This document shows positions 33,987 to 42,212 of a stretch of 64,000 nt of DNA, piece by piece. The notes under the pieces were generated by a model. That model had not been told where the DNA came from, ran no database searches, and saw only the letters and a program-made list of their open reading frames with translations. The stretch's first letter is position 1; every line of letters starts with the position of its first letter. The stretch lies in contig JBIQJE010000002.1 of the NCBI GenBank assembly GCA_044507625.1, positions 284,166-348,165 of the forward strand, in the 5' to 3' direction. Source of the DNA: Hyphomicrobium_A sp044507625 (GTDB lineage Bacteria > Pseudomonadota > Alphaproteobacteria > Rhizobiales > Hyphomicrobiaceae). Made by a program: the position numbers and the translations under genes.

Positions 33987-34370
33987 CTACTCCGCTGCGA
34001 TGCGTGTCGGCGCCGGTCCCGTATAGATCGCCCCTTCGCGGCAGCTATCGCGCGCAATCTCGATCTGCGCGAGGCCCGGGACGCGGTTCTGCAGCCGGTT
34101 CCACAGCCAGATGGCGATGCGCTCCAGCGTCGGCGCCTCGAGCCCTTCGATCTCGTTGAGCAGGCGATGGTCGAGCGCGTCCTGCGCTTCCGCCATCAGC
34201 TGCGACAGCTCATCGAAGTGGAACACGTAGCCGGTGTCGCTGCCGGGGATACCCTCGACAGTGATGCGGGCACGGAACGAGTGCCCGTGCACACGCGAGT
34301 TCGGATGCCCCACCGGAGCCGTGGGCAGGTAGTGGGCAGCCTCGAACAGAAACTCTTTATAGATGCGCAT
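33987..34370 (-). CDS. queD: 6-carboxy-tetrahydropterin synthase-like protein
   Basis: 127 aa. Zinc ligands His13, His28 and His30 (FEAAHYLP, RVHGHSF) are present, and LDHRLLN and the C-terminal DSCREGAIY fit the family. The residue at the position of the usual catalytic Cys is Asn24 (GHPNSRVHGH versus the canonical GHKCxRLHGH). It makes 6-carboxytetrahydropterin from dihydroneopterin triphosphate if it works as QueD. The queE-queD-queF order supports that role. Confidence 0.88.
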   Translation of the reverse strand: MRIYKEFLFEAAHYLPTAPVGHPNSRVHGHSFRARITVEGIPGSDTGYVFHFDELSQLMAEAQDALDHRLLNEIEGLEAPTLERIAIWLWNRLQNRVPGLAQIEIARDSCREGAIYTGPAPTRIAAE

Positions 34371-34448
34371 TCGGCGTCTCTAAGGGATTTTCTCAAGCAG
34401 TTCCAGTGCCGTTAGCCGGGATCCTTTCCCGGCTGGGAAGGGACGGCC

Positions 34449-35075
34449 TCAGGGAATGCCGAGTAGTTTATGGGTCTGCACCGACAGCCTCCAGGCCGGG
34501 TGCGCCTTGCAGTAGGCAATGGCCGCCTGCGTATTTTCCGCGCCCCCGGGGCCGTCCATGGGCTGGAGGTAGCGGTGGGTGAAAGCTAGCCCGGCGAGTG
34601 CCTCGGGATCGAGCCCGGCTTGCGGATATACGAGCTTCAATTCGTCGCCGGAGCGCTGCTTGAGATCGGTCCCCGCCTTCGGGCTGACGCAGATCCAGTC
34701 GATCGCGCGGGGGACGGGGAGGGTCCCATTGGTCTCGATGGCGACGGTAAAGCCGCGCCCATGCAACGCGTCAATAAGCGCGCCGTCGACCTGCAGCATG
34801 GGTTCGCCCCCCGTGAGCACAACGAAGGTCGGCCCCGCGGCGCCCGCGGCGGCAGCGCAGGCCTCGGCCAGTTGGCCGGCCGTGGCGAACTTGCCGCCGC
34901 CTTCACCGTCGGTGCCCACGAAATCGGTGTCGCAGAACTGGCAGTCGGCTTTGCTCCGGTCGGCCTCCCGGCCAGACCAGAGATTGCAGCCGGCAAAGCG
35001 GCAGAACACGGCGGGTCGCCCCGCATTCGTGCCTTCGCCTTGCAGCGTATAGAAAATCTCCTTCACCGCATACAT
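34449..35075 (-). CDS. queE: 7-carboxy-7-deazaguanine synthase (radical SAM)
   Basis: 208 aa from ATG 35075. It begins MYAVKEIFYTLQGEGTNAG. The cluster cysteines are spaced widely (CNLW, then a 14-residue insert, then CQFCDT), as in the QueE variant with CX14CX2C. VLTGGEPMLQ and ETNGT are SAM-site motifs. It converts 6-carboxytetrahydropterin to 7-carboxy-7-deazaguanine. An upstream in-frame start at 35111 is less likely. Confidence 0.95.
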   Translation of the reverse strand: MYAVKEIFYTLQGEGTNAGRPAVFCRFAGCNLWSGREADRSKADCQFCDTDFVGTDGEGGGKFATAGQLAEACAAAAGAAGPTFVVLTGGEPMLQVDGALIDALHGRGFTVAIETNGTLPVPRAIDWICVSPKAGTDLKQRSGDELKLVYPQAGLDPEALAGLAFTHRYLQPMDGPGGAENTQAAIAYCKAHPAWRLSVQTHKLLGIP

Positions 35076-35179
35076 GCGGGCATCCCTAATGCCCCGCACC
35101 GGGCCGTTCAAGCACCCTTACCGAGGGGGTGGCGGCCTGGCCAGCCTGCGGAAGTAGACTTGGCGGAATAGCCCCGCCG

Positions 35180-36217
35180 CTAGGCGATGGCGTCGAAAGG
35201 CACCGCTGGGCCCGAGCCCGCCCCGGTGCGCTCGATTGTAGCGCCGATTTCCTTGAGGTCCGCCGGGGTGAGCGTGAGGCTCGCCGCCGCGATCCAGCCA
35301 TCGACCTGCCGAGGCGCGCGGGCGCCGACGATCGCACCGCTGACGCCGGGCCAGGCGAGGGTCCACGCGATCGCAGCGGCGGCGGCCGTCGTGCCGTGCC
35401 GCTCGCCCACCTGCCGCATCGTTTCGGCGAGGGCGAGGTTGGCCTTCAGTTTCTCGCCGCTGAACTCGGCGTTGCGTGAGCGCCAGTCGTTCGCTGGAAG
35501 GTTGGCAGCCCGTTCGGCGGTGAATGCACGGGTGAGGAGGCCGGCCTGCATCGGGCTGTAGACGATGACGCCGGTGTCGTGGGTGAGGCACCAGGGCAGC
35601 TCGTTAGCCGCGAAGTCCCTGCGAATGGCCGAGAAAGGCGGCTGCAGCGTATCGACATGGCCGATGCGCTCGGCCGCTTCCAGTTGCGCCACGTTGTGGT
35701 TGGAAAGGCCAACGGCGCGAACCTTGCCCTCCTTTTTGAGGTTGAGCAGCTCCTGCCAATATTCCTCGATTGGCGTGCCGTCTTTTGCGGGCCAGTGCAT
35801 CTGATAGAGATCGATGCGCTCCACGCCGAGACGGCGCAGCGAGGATTCCAGCTCGAAGCGGATGCTTACCGGATCGCCCACGTTCTGCGGCGGCGCCATG
35901 CGGTCCGCTTCGTCCCACCGCAAACCGCATTTGGTGAAGACGTAAGGGCGCTCGCCTGCGGGGATTTCGGCGAGTGCCTTGCGCACGACTTCCTCGGAAT
36001 GGCCGAGGCCATAGATCGCCGCCGTATCGATCCAGTTGACGCCGCGGGCAACGGCATGGCGGATCGCCGCGATCGACTGGCTGTCGTCCTGCTCACCCCA
36101 TCCGACGGCCCAATCGCCGCCGCCGATGGCCCAGGCGCCGAGGCCGACGGGCGTGATCAGCATATCGGTGCGCCCGAGGCGGCGCTTGGGCAATGCGGAT
36201 TTTCCGTCGGCGGTCAT
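35180..36217 (-). CDS. Aldo/keto reductase
   Basis: 345 aa. The catalytic tetrad is Asp64 (NWIDTA), Tyr69, Lys96 (FTKCG) and His141 (YQMHWP). An NADPH-dependent reductase of carbonyl compounds is likely; the substrate is unknown. ATG 36217 has AAGGA nine bases upstream; a TTG two codons earlier is possible. It is on the same strand as queE with 104 bases between, so linkage to queuosine synthesis is probably incidental. Confidence 0.9.
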   Translation of the reverse strand: MTADGKSALPKRRLGRTDMLITPVGLGAWAIGGGDWAVGWGEQDDSQSIAAIRHAVARGVNWIDTAAIYGLGHSEEVVRKALAEIPAGERPYVFTKCGLRWDEADRMAPPQNVGDPVSIRFELESSLRRLGVERIDLYQMHWPAKDGTPIEEYWQELLNLKKEGKVRAVGLSNHNVAQLEAAERIGHVDTLQPPFSAIRRDFAANELPWCLTHDTGVIVYSPMQAGLLTRAFTAERAANLPANDWRSRNAEFSGEKLKANLALAETMRQVGERHGTTAAAAAIAWTLAWPGVSGAIVGARAPRQVDGWIAAASLTLTPADLKEIGATIERTGAGSGPAVPFDAIA

Positions 36218-36304
36218 AGGCAATTTTCCTTCGAGTGCGTGTCGGTCCGCGACGGCGGCCGCAGCCGCCGCCGATATCGATGTGTTCGCGCAGGACTGCC
36301 GCGA

Positions 36305-36847
36305 TTAAGGCGTGTGGGTCACGCGCGTCGCCTCATAGAGGAACCACACGCGCCGCTCCGTCTCGTCCATCCACACTTCGAGCAGGCTCGCCGTCGCGAC
36401 GTCGCCGTGCTCGTCACACAGATCGTGCACTTCCTTCATGCGCCCGACGAGATCCTTGTTGTCGTCGCGCAGCTCCGACAGCATGTCCTGGGGCGTCACG
36501 AACGGCGCATCGTTGTCTTCAACGCGTTGCAGGCGTGAGATCTCGCCGATCGAATGCAGCGTCGTCCCGCCGATCTTGCGTACGCGCTCTGCCATGGGAT
36601 CGGTCATGGCGAAAATCTGATCGCCGTGCTCGTCGAGCAGCAGATGGTAGTCGCGGAAGTGCGGCCCGCTCATGTGCCAGTGAAAATTCTTGGTCTTGAG
36701 ATAGAGCGCAAAGGTATCGGCGAGCAGCGCGTTCATCGCACCGGAAATATCGCGGATGGTGTTGGTATTGTAGAGACTGGGAGTCTGCAAAGGGGCCTTG
36801 CGGCGGTCGGCGGCTTTGCTTTCGGCGGCTTTGGACATCGTGCCCAT
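36305..36847 (-). CDS. dps: Dps-like DNA-protection ferritin
   Basis: 180 aa with a Lys-rich N-terminal tail (SKAAESKAADRRKAP) that may bind DNA, and a Dps four-helix core. The ferroxidase region reads FHWHMSGPHFRDYHLLLDE. Dps stores iron and protects DNA under oxidative or starvation stress. AAGGAG lies seven bases before ATG 36847. Upstream lies a 330-base region with repeated GTTTCG/CGAAAC half-sites. Confidence 0.93.
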   Translation of the reverse strand: MGTMSKAAESKAADRRKAPLQTPSLYNTNTIRDISGAMNALLADTFALYLKTKNFHWHMSGPHFRDYHLLLDEHGDQIFAMTDPMAERVRKIGGTTLHSIGEISRLQRVEDNDAPFVTPQDMLSELRDDNKDLVGRMKEVHDLCDEHGDVATASLLEVWMDETERRVWFLYEATRVTHTP

Positions 36848-37180
36848 GGGGAGTCTCCTTGGCGGTGATGTGCGTGAGTATATGCCCCCTCCCATATGCG
36901 AACGCATACACAAGGTTGCGACCCAACTAACGTCCGGTTGACGAGCGCCGTTTGACGCATCGGCCAAATGAACGTTTCGGAAACTTTTGTCCTGCGCTGC
37001 ACCGCGGCCGGCGTCTGCGATCGACGGAAAATTCGCTCGAAACTGTAACGGGTTCACCGAGACGTTTCGTTGAAGCTGTACCGGTAGACGAAACTTTTGT
37101 GACGGCGAATGCGCGCGCCGACCCAGCGCCGGGAGCCATTCCGGCGCCGCGTATTTTTTGCGCTGACCTTTTATTTGCCG
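36848..37180. repeat. dps upstream region with repeated GTTTCG/CGAAAC half-sites
   Basis: 333 bases without a gene. GAAACTTTTGT occurs twice (36980-36990 and 37090-37100). CGAAAC or its complement also occurs at 36974-36979, 37038-37043 and 37064-37069, and CTGTAACGG/CTGTACCGG occur at 37043 and 37076. The spacing is not regular. They could be operator sites for dps or hairpin arms at the end of the carbonic anhydrase message. Confidence 0.4.
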
Positions 37181-37936
37181 TCAGTGACCGAAGACGATCG
37201 TGCGTTCGTGCAGGTCCTGCAAGGGTCTGCTGTTGTCGGGATAGAGCTTGGCAAACGTGTCGATCTGCTCCCGCGAGGCAGTGATCGGATCGGCGAAAAC
37301 GATCCAATCCACGATCTCGCTGCACGGCGGCGTCGTGAGCGAGCCTGCATAGCGGTAGAATTTGGCTTCCGCCGGCACGAGGCGCGCAAGATCGACGCTC
37401 TCTTTCGCCTGCGCTTCGCCGACCGTCGAAGGCGCAGCCTGCCAAAGCTTGGCGATTTCGGCGTCCGCGGCGCCCTCGGTGATCATCACGCCGAGTACCA
37501 GCAACTTGCCGTCGGCATCGCGATTGACGAAGTGCGCTTCGAGCGGCGCGCGCTGGCCGGCAATGGTGTGCTCGCTCATATGGTGGAAATGGGCTTGCAC
37601 CAGCGTATAGGTCTTGCCCGCGAACGTCGTCGTGCTGCCAGGCGCGGCCGCCACCTGGATCGTGCGCCCGTTGTTGGAGACGACCGGTGTCGCTGCTTTC
37701 CAATCCAGCTTGATCGCGCCCATGTCTGCCCGGTCCGCCTCGGTGAGGTTCACGGGAGACTGCCGGTGGCCGCGGCTGCAGGCGGCAAAGTCGGCGCTCA
37801 AATCACCCCAGTGCTTGGGCCCTTCCTTGCCGTCGTAAGTCCAGTGGGGCTGATGCTCGCCGGCCCACGCGGCAACGATACTAAAAGCGGCAACAGCGAG
37901 CGTTGCGGCGGCAGTGCTGAAAAAGTGGGAGCGCAT
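37181..37936 (-). CDS. cah: Alpha-class carbonic anhydrase, periplasmic
   Basis: Interconverts CO2 and bicarbonate. 251 aa from ATG 37936: a signal peptide (LAVAAFSIVAAWAG), then the alpha-CA fold. The zinc ligands are His116 and His118 in AHFHHMSEH and His135 in EAHFVN; PVNLTEAD and LTTPPCSE are family motifs. An in-frame ATG at 37990 would add 18 residues and overlap queC by 11 bases. Confidence 0.93.
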   Translation of the reverse strand: MRSHFFSTAAATLAVAAFSIVAAWAGEHQPHWTYDGKEGPKHWGDLSADFAACSRGHRQSPVNLTEADRADMGAIKLDWKAATPVVSNNGRTIQVAAAPGSTTTFAGKTYTLVQAHFHHMSEHTIAGQRAPLEAHFVNRDADGKLLVLGVMITEGAADAEIAKLWQAAPSTVGEAQAKESVDLARLVPAEAKFYRYAGSLTTPPCSEIVDWIVFADPITASREQIDTFAKLYPDNSRPLQDLHERTIVFGH

Positions 37937-37979
37937 GGGAGGGAGAGCCTGGCAAATGCTTGGCAGAATTGCTTGCCCA

Positions 37980-38696
37980 TTATTGAGCATAAGCAGTGTG
38001 CCCCGGCCAGCTTTCCCAACCGTTACGCCTTAGCGCGCAGGCGGGGCAGTGCCCGCAGCCGTATCCCCACGGATGGCGGCGCGTGCGCACGCCGAGGTAG
38101 CAGGTATGGCTTTCCTCGACGATGAGCTCCACGAGCGCGTCCCCGCCCAGCTCATGGGACAGCGCCCAGGTGCCGGCCTTGTCGATCCACATCAGTGGCG
38201 TTGCGACCGTGAAGTCCGCATCCATGCCGAGCGAAATGGCTTTGGCAAGTGTTTGCAGCGTATCGTTGCGGCAGTCGGGATAGCCCGAAAAGTCGGTCTC
38301 GCACATGCCGCCGACGAGCGTGCGCACGCCGCGCCGGAAGGCCAGCGCGGCCGCGTAGGTGAAGAACAGCAGGTTGCGCCCCGGCACGAACGTCGAGGGG
38401 AGCCCCTTGTCGTTCAGCACGATTTCCGCCTCGCGCGTGAGGGCCGTGTCGCTGAGGCGCCCCAGCTCTGGCAGCGCAAGCATGTGGTCTGGGCCGAGCC
38501 GCTCGGCCCAGAGGGGATTTATGGCGGCGAGCCCATCGCGCAGGACGGCGCGCTGGCGAAGCTCGGCGGCATGGCGCTGGCCGTATTCGAAGCCGACCGT
38601 CTCGACGCGAGCGAAGCGGGTCAGCGCCCAGGCGAGGCAAACCGTCGAATCCTGTCCGCCGGAGAACAGAACCAGTGCTGCGGCTTCCTCCGCCAT
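37980..38696 (-). CDS. queC: 7-cyano-7-deazaguanine synthase
   Basis: ATP-dependent formation of preQ0 from 7-carboxy-7-deazaguanine and ammonia. 238 aa. The PP-loop is VLFSGGQDSTVCLAW at the N-terminus. The C-terminal zinc-binding cysteines are in CGHCPACALR. It is 3 kb from the queE-queD-queF group, separated by the aldo/keto reductase, dps and cah, and preceded on the same strand by a GFA-family gene. Confidence 0.96.
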   Translation of the reverse strand: MAEEAAALVLFSGGQDSTVCLAWALTRFARVETVGFEYGQRHAAELRQRAVLRDGLAAINPLWAERLGPDHMLALPELGRLSDTALTREAEIVLNDKGLPSTFVPGRNLLFFTYAAALAFRRGVRTLVGGMCETDFSGYPDCRNDTLQTLAKAISLGMDADFTVATPLMWIDKAGTWALSHELGGDALVELIVEESHTCYLGVRTRRHPWGYGCGHCPACALRRNGWESWPGHTAYAQ

Positions 38697-38706
38697 GGAC
38701 GATCCG

Positions 38707-39066
38707 TCAGAGCTTGGCGCCGTCGAACTTGCGGATATTCAGGCCGTCGAGATCGACGCCGTCGAGGCAGCGCACGTTGATCGCGATGGTCTTGCTTCCG
38801 TCCGGCGCGATGCCGCGGCTGAACGAGCCGACCCCGCACTTCGAGCAGAAGAGGTGGTGTATGATCCCCTTGTTGAAGGTGTAATCGGTAAGACCCTCTT
38901 CGCCGCCCTTGAGGCGAAAGGCCCCTTCGGGCACGAATGCGAGCAGGAGCCCGCGCTTGCGGCAGATCGAGCAGTTGCAGGAAATGACCTGGCTGAGGTC
39001 GGCGTCGGTCTCATAGCTGACGGTTCCGCAATGGCAGCTGCCGGTATAGGTTTTCGTCTCTGACAT
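38707..39066 (-). CDS. GFA-family protein (Zn-binding, formaldehyde-activating-like)
   Basis: 119 aa. Cysteine pairs CHCGTVSYE (11-13), CNCSICRKRG (30-36) and CSKCG (74-77) fit the two zinc sites of the GFA/CENP-V fold. The first known member was proposed to combine glutathione with formaldehyde, but later data put that in doubt; a general thiol-transferase-like role is possible. It ends 10 bases before queC begins and probably shares its transcript. Confidence 0.88.
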   Translation of the reverse strand: MSETKTYTGSCHCGTVSYETDADLSQVISCNCSICRKRGLLLAFVPEGAFRLKGGEEGLTDYTFNKGIIHHLFCSKCGVGSFSRGIAPDGSKTIAINVRCLDGVDLDGLNIRKFDGAKL

Positions 39067-39215
39067 TCCACACCTTTCCCTGCGTTCGCCCTGTCGCCCG
39101 CCGGAGCCGCGGCAGGCGTGCCACCTTCAGCCCTTTGCGCATCCCGCAAGAGCGGCTAAAAGGCGCCGGAACCTCCCACGCCCGCCCGTGGCCTGCAACC
39201 CATAAGGGAATGACC

Positions 39216-40505
39216 ATGACTGCCATCATCGACATCATCGGCCGCGAGATCCTCGACAGCCGCGGCAATCCGACGGTGGAGGTGGACGTCGTGCTGGAGG
39301 ACGGCGCGCTGGGCCGCGCCGCGGTGCCATCGGGCGCTTCGACGGGCGCGCACGAGGCCGTGGAGCTGCGCGACGGTGACAAGGACCGCTACCTCGGCAA
39401 GGGCGTCGAGAAGGCGGTCGCGGCCGTCAACTCGGAAATCTATGACGCGCTCGCTGGCATGGATGCGGAAGACCAGCGCGGCATCGATGCGGCCCTCATC
39501 CAGCTCGATGGCACGCGGAACAAATCGCGCCTGGGCGCCAATGCCATCCTTGGCGTCTCGCTCGCCGCTGCGAAGGCCGCTGCGGTCGCCAGTGGATTGC
39601 CCCTCTATCGCTATCTCGGCGGCGCCGGAGCGCACGTGCTTCCCGTGCCGATGATGAATATCGTCAACGGCGGCGCACACGCCGACAACCCCATCGACAT
39701 CCAGGAATTCATGATCATGCCGGTGTCCGCCGGATCGATCGCGGATGCGGTGCGCATGGGCGCGGAAGTGTTCCACACGCTCAAGAAGGCGCTGAAGGAT
39801 GCCGGCCACAGCACCAGCGTGGGCGATGAAGGCGGCTTTGCGCCGAACCTCAAATCTACCGACGACGCGCTGGGCTTCATCATGAAGGCCATCGAATCCG
39901 CCGGCTACAAGCCGGGCGATGACGTGATGCTCGCGCTCGACTGCGCATCGACGGAATACTTCAAGGACGGCAAGTACACGCTCGCCGGCGAAGGCAAGAC
40001 CCTCGACGCCGGCGGCATGGTGCAGTACCTCGAGGCGCTCGTTAATCGCTATCCGATCATCTCCATCGAGGACGGCATGGCCGAGGACGACTGGGAGGGC
40101 TGGAAGGCGCTCACCGATGCCGTCGGCGCGCGCTGCCAGCTCGTGGGCGACGATCTCTTCGTGACCAACACCGAGCGCCTGGAGCAGGGCATCAAGCGCG
40201 GCATCGCCAACTCGATCCTCGTCAAGGTCAATCAGATCGGCTCGCTGTCGGAAACGCTCGACGCCGTTTCGATGGCCCAGCGCGCAGCCTACACCGCGGT
40301 GATCTCGCACCGCTCGGGCGAGACCGAGGACGCGACCATCGCCGATCTCGCCGTCGCCACCAACGCCGGACAGATCAAGACCGGTTCGCTCTGCCGCTCC
40401 GATCGCCTCGCGAAGTACAATCAGCTCATCCGCATTGAAAACGAGCTGGGCGACACCGCGCGCTATGCCGGCAAGAGTGTGATCCGCGGCGGCGCCGGCG
40501 CGTAA
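39216..40505 (+). CDS. eno: Enolase
   Basis: Interconverts 2-phosphoglycerate and phosphoenolpyruvate. 429 aa. N-terminal GREILDSRGNPTVE, the catalytic loop VPSGASTG and the C-terminal SHRSGETEDATIADLA with the catalytic residues are present. ATG 39216 follows AAGGGA with six-base spacing; an ATG two codons earlier is possible. A terminator follows. Confidence 0.97.
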   Translation: MTAIIDIIGREILDSRGNPTVEVDVVLEDGALGRAAVPSGASTGAHEAVELRDGDKDRYLGKGVEKAVAAVNSEIYDALAGMDAEDQRGIDAALIQLDGTRNKSRLGANAILGVSLAAAKAAAVASGLPLYRYLGGAGAHVLPVPMMNIVNGGAHADNPIDIQEFMIMPVSAGSIADAVRMGAEVFHTLKKALKDAGHSTSVGDEGGFAPNLKSTDDALGFIMKAIESAGYKPGDDVMLALDCASTEYFKDGKYTLAGEGKTLDAGGMVQYLEALVNRYPIISIEDGMAEDDWEGWKALTDAVGARCQLVGDDLFVTNTERLEQGIKRGIANSILVKVNQIGSLSETLDAVSMAQRAAYTAVISHRSGETEDATIADLAVATNAGQIKTGSLCRSDRLAKYNQLIRIENELGDTARYAGKSVIRGGAGA

Positions 40506-40537
40506 CCGGCACCTGAAGTTCATCGGGCGGGATTCCG

Positions 40538-40568
40538 GCGGGCGGCTCGGCAGCGGGCCGCCCGCTTT
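40538..40568 (+). terminator. Terminator after eno
   Basis: GCGGGCGGC (40538-40546) pairs perfectly with GCCGCCCGC (40557-40565), followed by TTTCC. A strong stem with a short T-run, 33 bases after the enolase stop. Confidence 0.6.
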
Positions 40569-40705
40569 CCATTCGAATGCCCGTGATCGATGACACCGCG
40601 CCGCCTGTCACAAACATAGCAACCGATGATACAGCGCTTTACCAGCCATTAAGCACCCCGTGTCATAACAGCGGTGTCCACCAATCAAGTGCAGCGTAAC
40701 AGCCA

Positions 40706-41026
40706 GTGCTGCGTCAGCCAAAAATCCATGATCGACGTTCGAGGCCACGGCAGGCGACGGTGTTGCTTCTCTGCCTGGGTTTGACGGCCTACTTCGTCCA
40801 TCATGCCATCAATGGCCGGCATGGCTTCGAGGCAAGATCTCGATTGATCGAGCGATCCGCTCTGTTGGAGTTCGAGATCAAAAGCCTCGAAGCCGTGCGC
40901 GCCAAATTGGAGCGCGACGTGGCCCTGCTCGCCGCTCCCAAACCCGACCCCGATCTTGTCGAAGAAATCGCCCGCGAGGTCCTCGGCTTCGTGCGGCCTG
41001 AGGATCAAGTGGTCACACGGCCTTGA
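40706..41026 (+). CDS. FtsB/DivIC-like septum formation initiator
   Basis: 106 aa with one N-terminal membrane helix (VLLLCLGLTAYFVHHAI, about 19-35) followed by a coiled coil (ALLEFEIKSLEAVRAKLERDVALL). This is the FtsB layout: a bitopic divisome protein that partners FtsL and FtsQ. The start is GTG 40706, with no clear ribosome-binding site. The location between eno and pdhA is the usual one in alphaproteobacteria. Confidence 0.85.
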   Translation: MLRQPKIHDRRSRPRQATVLLLCLGLTAYFVHHAINGRHGFEARSRLIERSALLEFEIKSLEAVRAKLERDVALLAAPKPDPDLVEEIAREVLGFVRPEDQVVTRP

Positions 41027-41153
41027 GGTCCCGCGACCCTTGCGTCCCGCGCATGGGTTCATGCCGTCGCAGGCGGGTTTTCTGGCCATCCACCATTGCC
41101 TCTTGTAGGGTCCGACTCCAACGTCAACGGCTCGCGACGGTAGGGACTTCCGG

Positions 41154-42191
41154 ATGGCTTCGGACAAATCCACTCGCAGTACCTCGAGCGCAAAGCGCGG
41201 CGCGCCCGCCCCGCAGCAGACGTCCGCAATAGCGCCCCTCACCCGCGAGCAGCGCCTCGACGCATACCGTCAGATGCTCTTGATCCGCCGTTTTGAGGAA
41301 AAGGCGGGCCAGCTCTACGGCATGGGTCACATCGGCGGGTTCTGTCATCTCTACATCGGCCAGGAGGCCGTCGTCGTCGGCATGCAGCTGGCGCTCGAAC
41401 CGGGCGATGAGGTCATCACCGCATACCGCGACCACGGCCACACGCTGGCTTGCGGCATGGAGGCGAAATCCGTCATGGCGGAGCTGACGGGGCGCCGTCA
41501 CGGCTGCTCCAAGGGCAAGGGCGGCTCCATGCACATGTTCGCCCCCGACAAGGGCTTCTACGGCGGCCATGGCATTGTCGGCGCTTCGGTGCCGCTCGGC
41601 GCAGGACTTGCCTTCGCCAACAAGTATCGCGACAACGGCCGCGTCTGCCTCGCCTACTTCGGAGACGGTGCCGCGAACCAGGGCCAGGTCTACGAGACGT
41701 TCAACATGGCGGAGCTTTGGAAGCTTCCGATCGTGTTCATCATCGAGAACAACAAGTATGCGATGGGCACCTCCATAGAGCGCGCCTCGTCGACGACCAA
41801 TCTCTCCCAGCGCGGGCTGTCGTTCGCCATTCCAGGCGAGCACGTCGATGGCATGGATGTGGAGGAGGTGCGAGCGGCGGGCCTGCGTGCGGTCGGCCAC
41901 GCCCGGCGCGGCGAGGGCCCGGTCATCCTCGAGATGATGACCTACCGCTACCGCGGGCATTCGATGTCGGACCCCGCCAAGTATCGCACGCGCGAGGAAG
42001 TGCAGCACATGCGCGAGACGCACGATCCGATCGAGCAGGTTCGTGCGCGCCTGCTGAAGGATGGTGTCGGGGAGGACGAGCTGAAGGCCATCGACCGGAA
42101 AGTACGCGATGAGGTGAATGCCGCCGCCGACTTCGCCCTTTCCGATCCCGAGCCCGATCCTTCCGAGCTCACCACCGACGTTCTGGTCTAA
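41154..42191 (+). CDS. pdhA: Pyruvate dehydrogenase E1 component, alpha subunit
   Basis: With the beta subunit, decarboxylates pyruvate on thiamine diphosphate and transfers the acetyl group to lipoamide. 345 aa. The TPP-Mg motif begins FGDGAANQGQVYETFNMAEL (about 163) and ends ENNKYAM. RYRGHSMSDPAKYR is the phosphorylation-loop equivalent. It starts the pdhA-pdhB-membrane protein-pdhC block. Confidence 0.97.
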   Translation: MASDKSTRSTSSAKRGAPAPQQTSAIAPLTREQRLDAYRQMLLIRRFEEKAGQLYGMGHIGGFCHLYIGQEAVVVGMQLALEPGDEVITAYRDHGHTLACGMEAKSVMAELTGRRHGCSKGKGGSMHMFAPDKGFYGGHGIVGASVPLGAGLAFANKYRDNGRVCLAYFGDGAANQGQVYETFNMAELWKLPIVFIIENNKYAMGTSIERASSTTNLSQRGLSFAIPGEHVDGMDVEEVRAAGLRAVGHARRGEGPVILEMMTYRYRGHSMSDPAKYRTREEVQHMRETHDPIEQVRARLLKDGVGEDELKAIDRKVRDEVNAAADFALSDPEPDPSELTTDVLV

Positions 42192-42212
42192 GCAACACCG
42201 GGTCCATACCGC

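Noticed and set aside
35076..35179. Possible preQ1 riboswitch before queE
   Set aside because: The sequence lacks the A-rich tail and C-rich loop expected of a preQ1 aptamer; also none before queC.
36952..37284. Open frame upstream of dps on the plus strand
   Set aside because: No ribosome-binding site, Arg/Cys-rich and overlapping the end of the carbonic anhydrase gene; the repeats there look regulatory.
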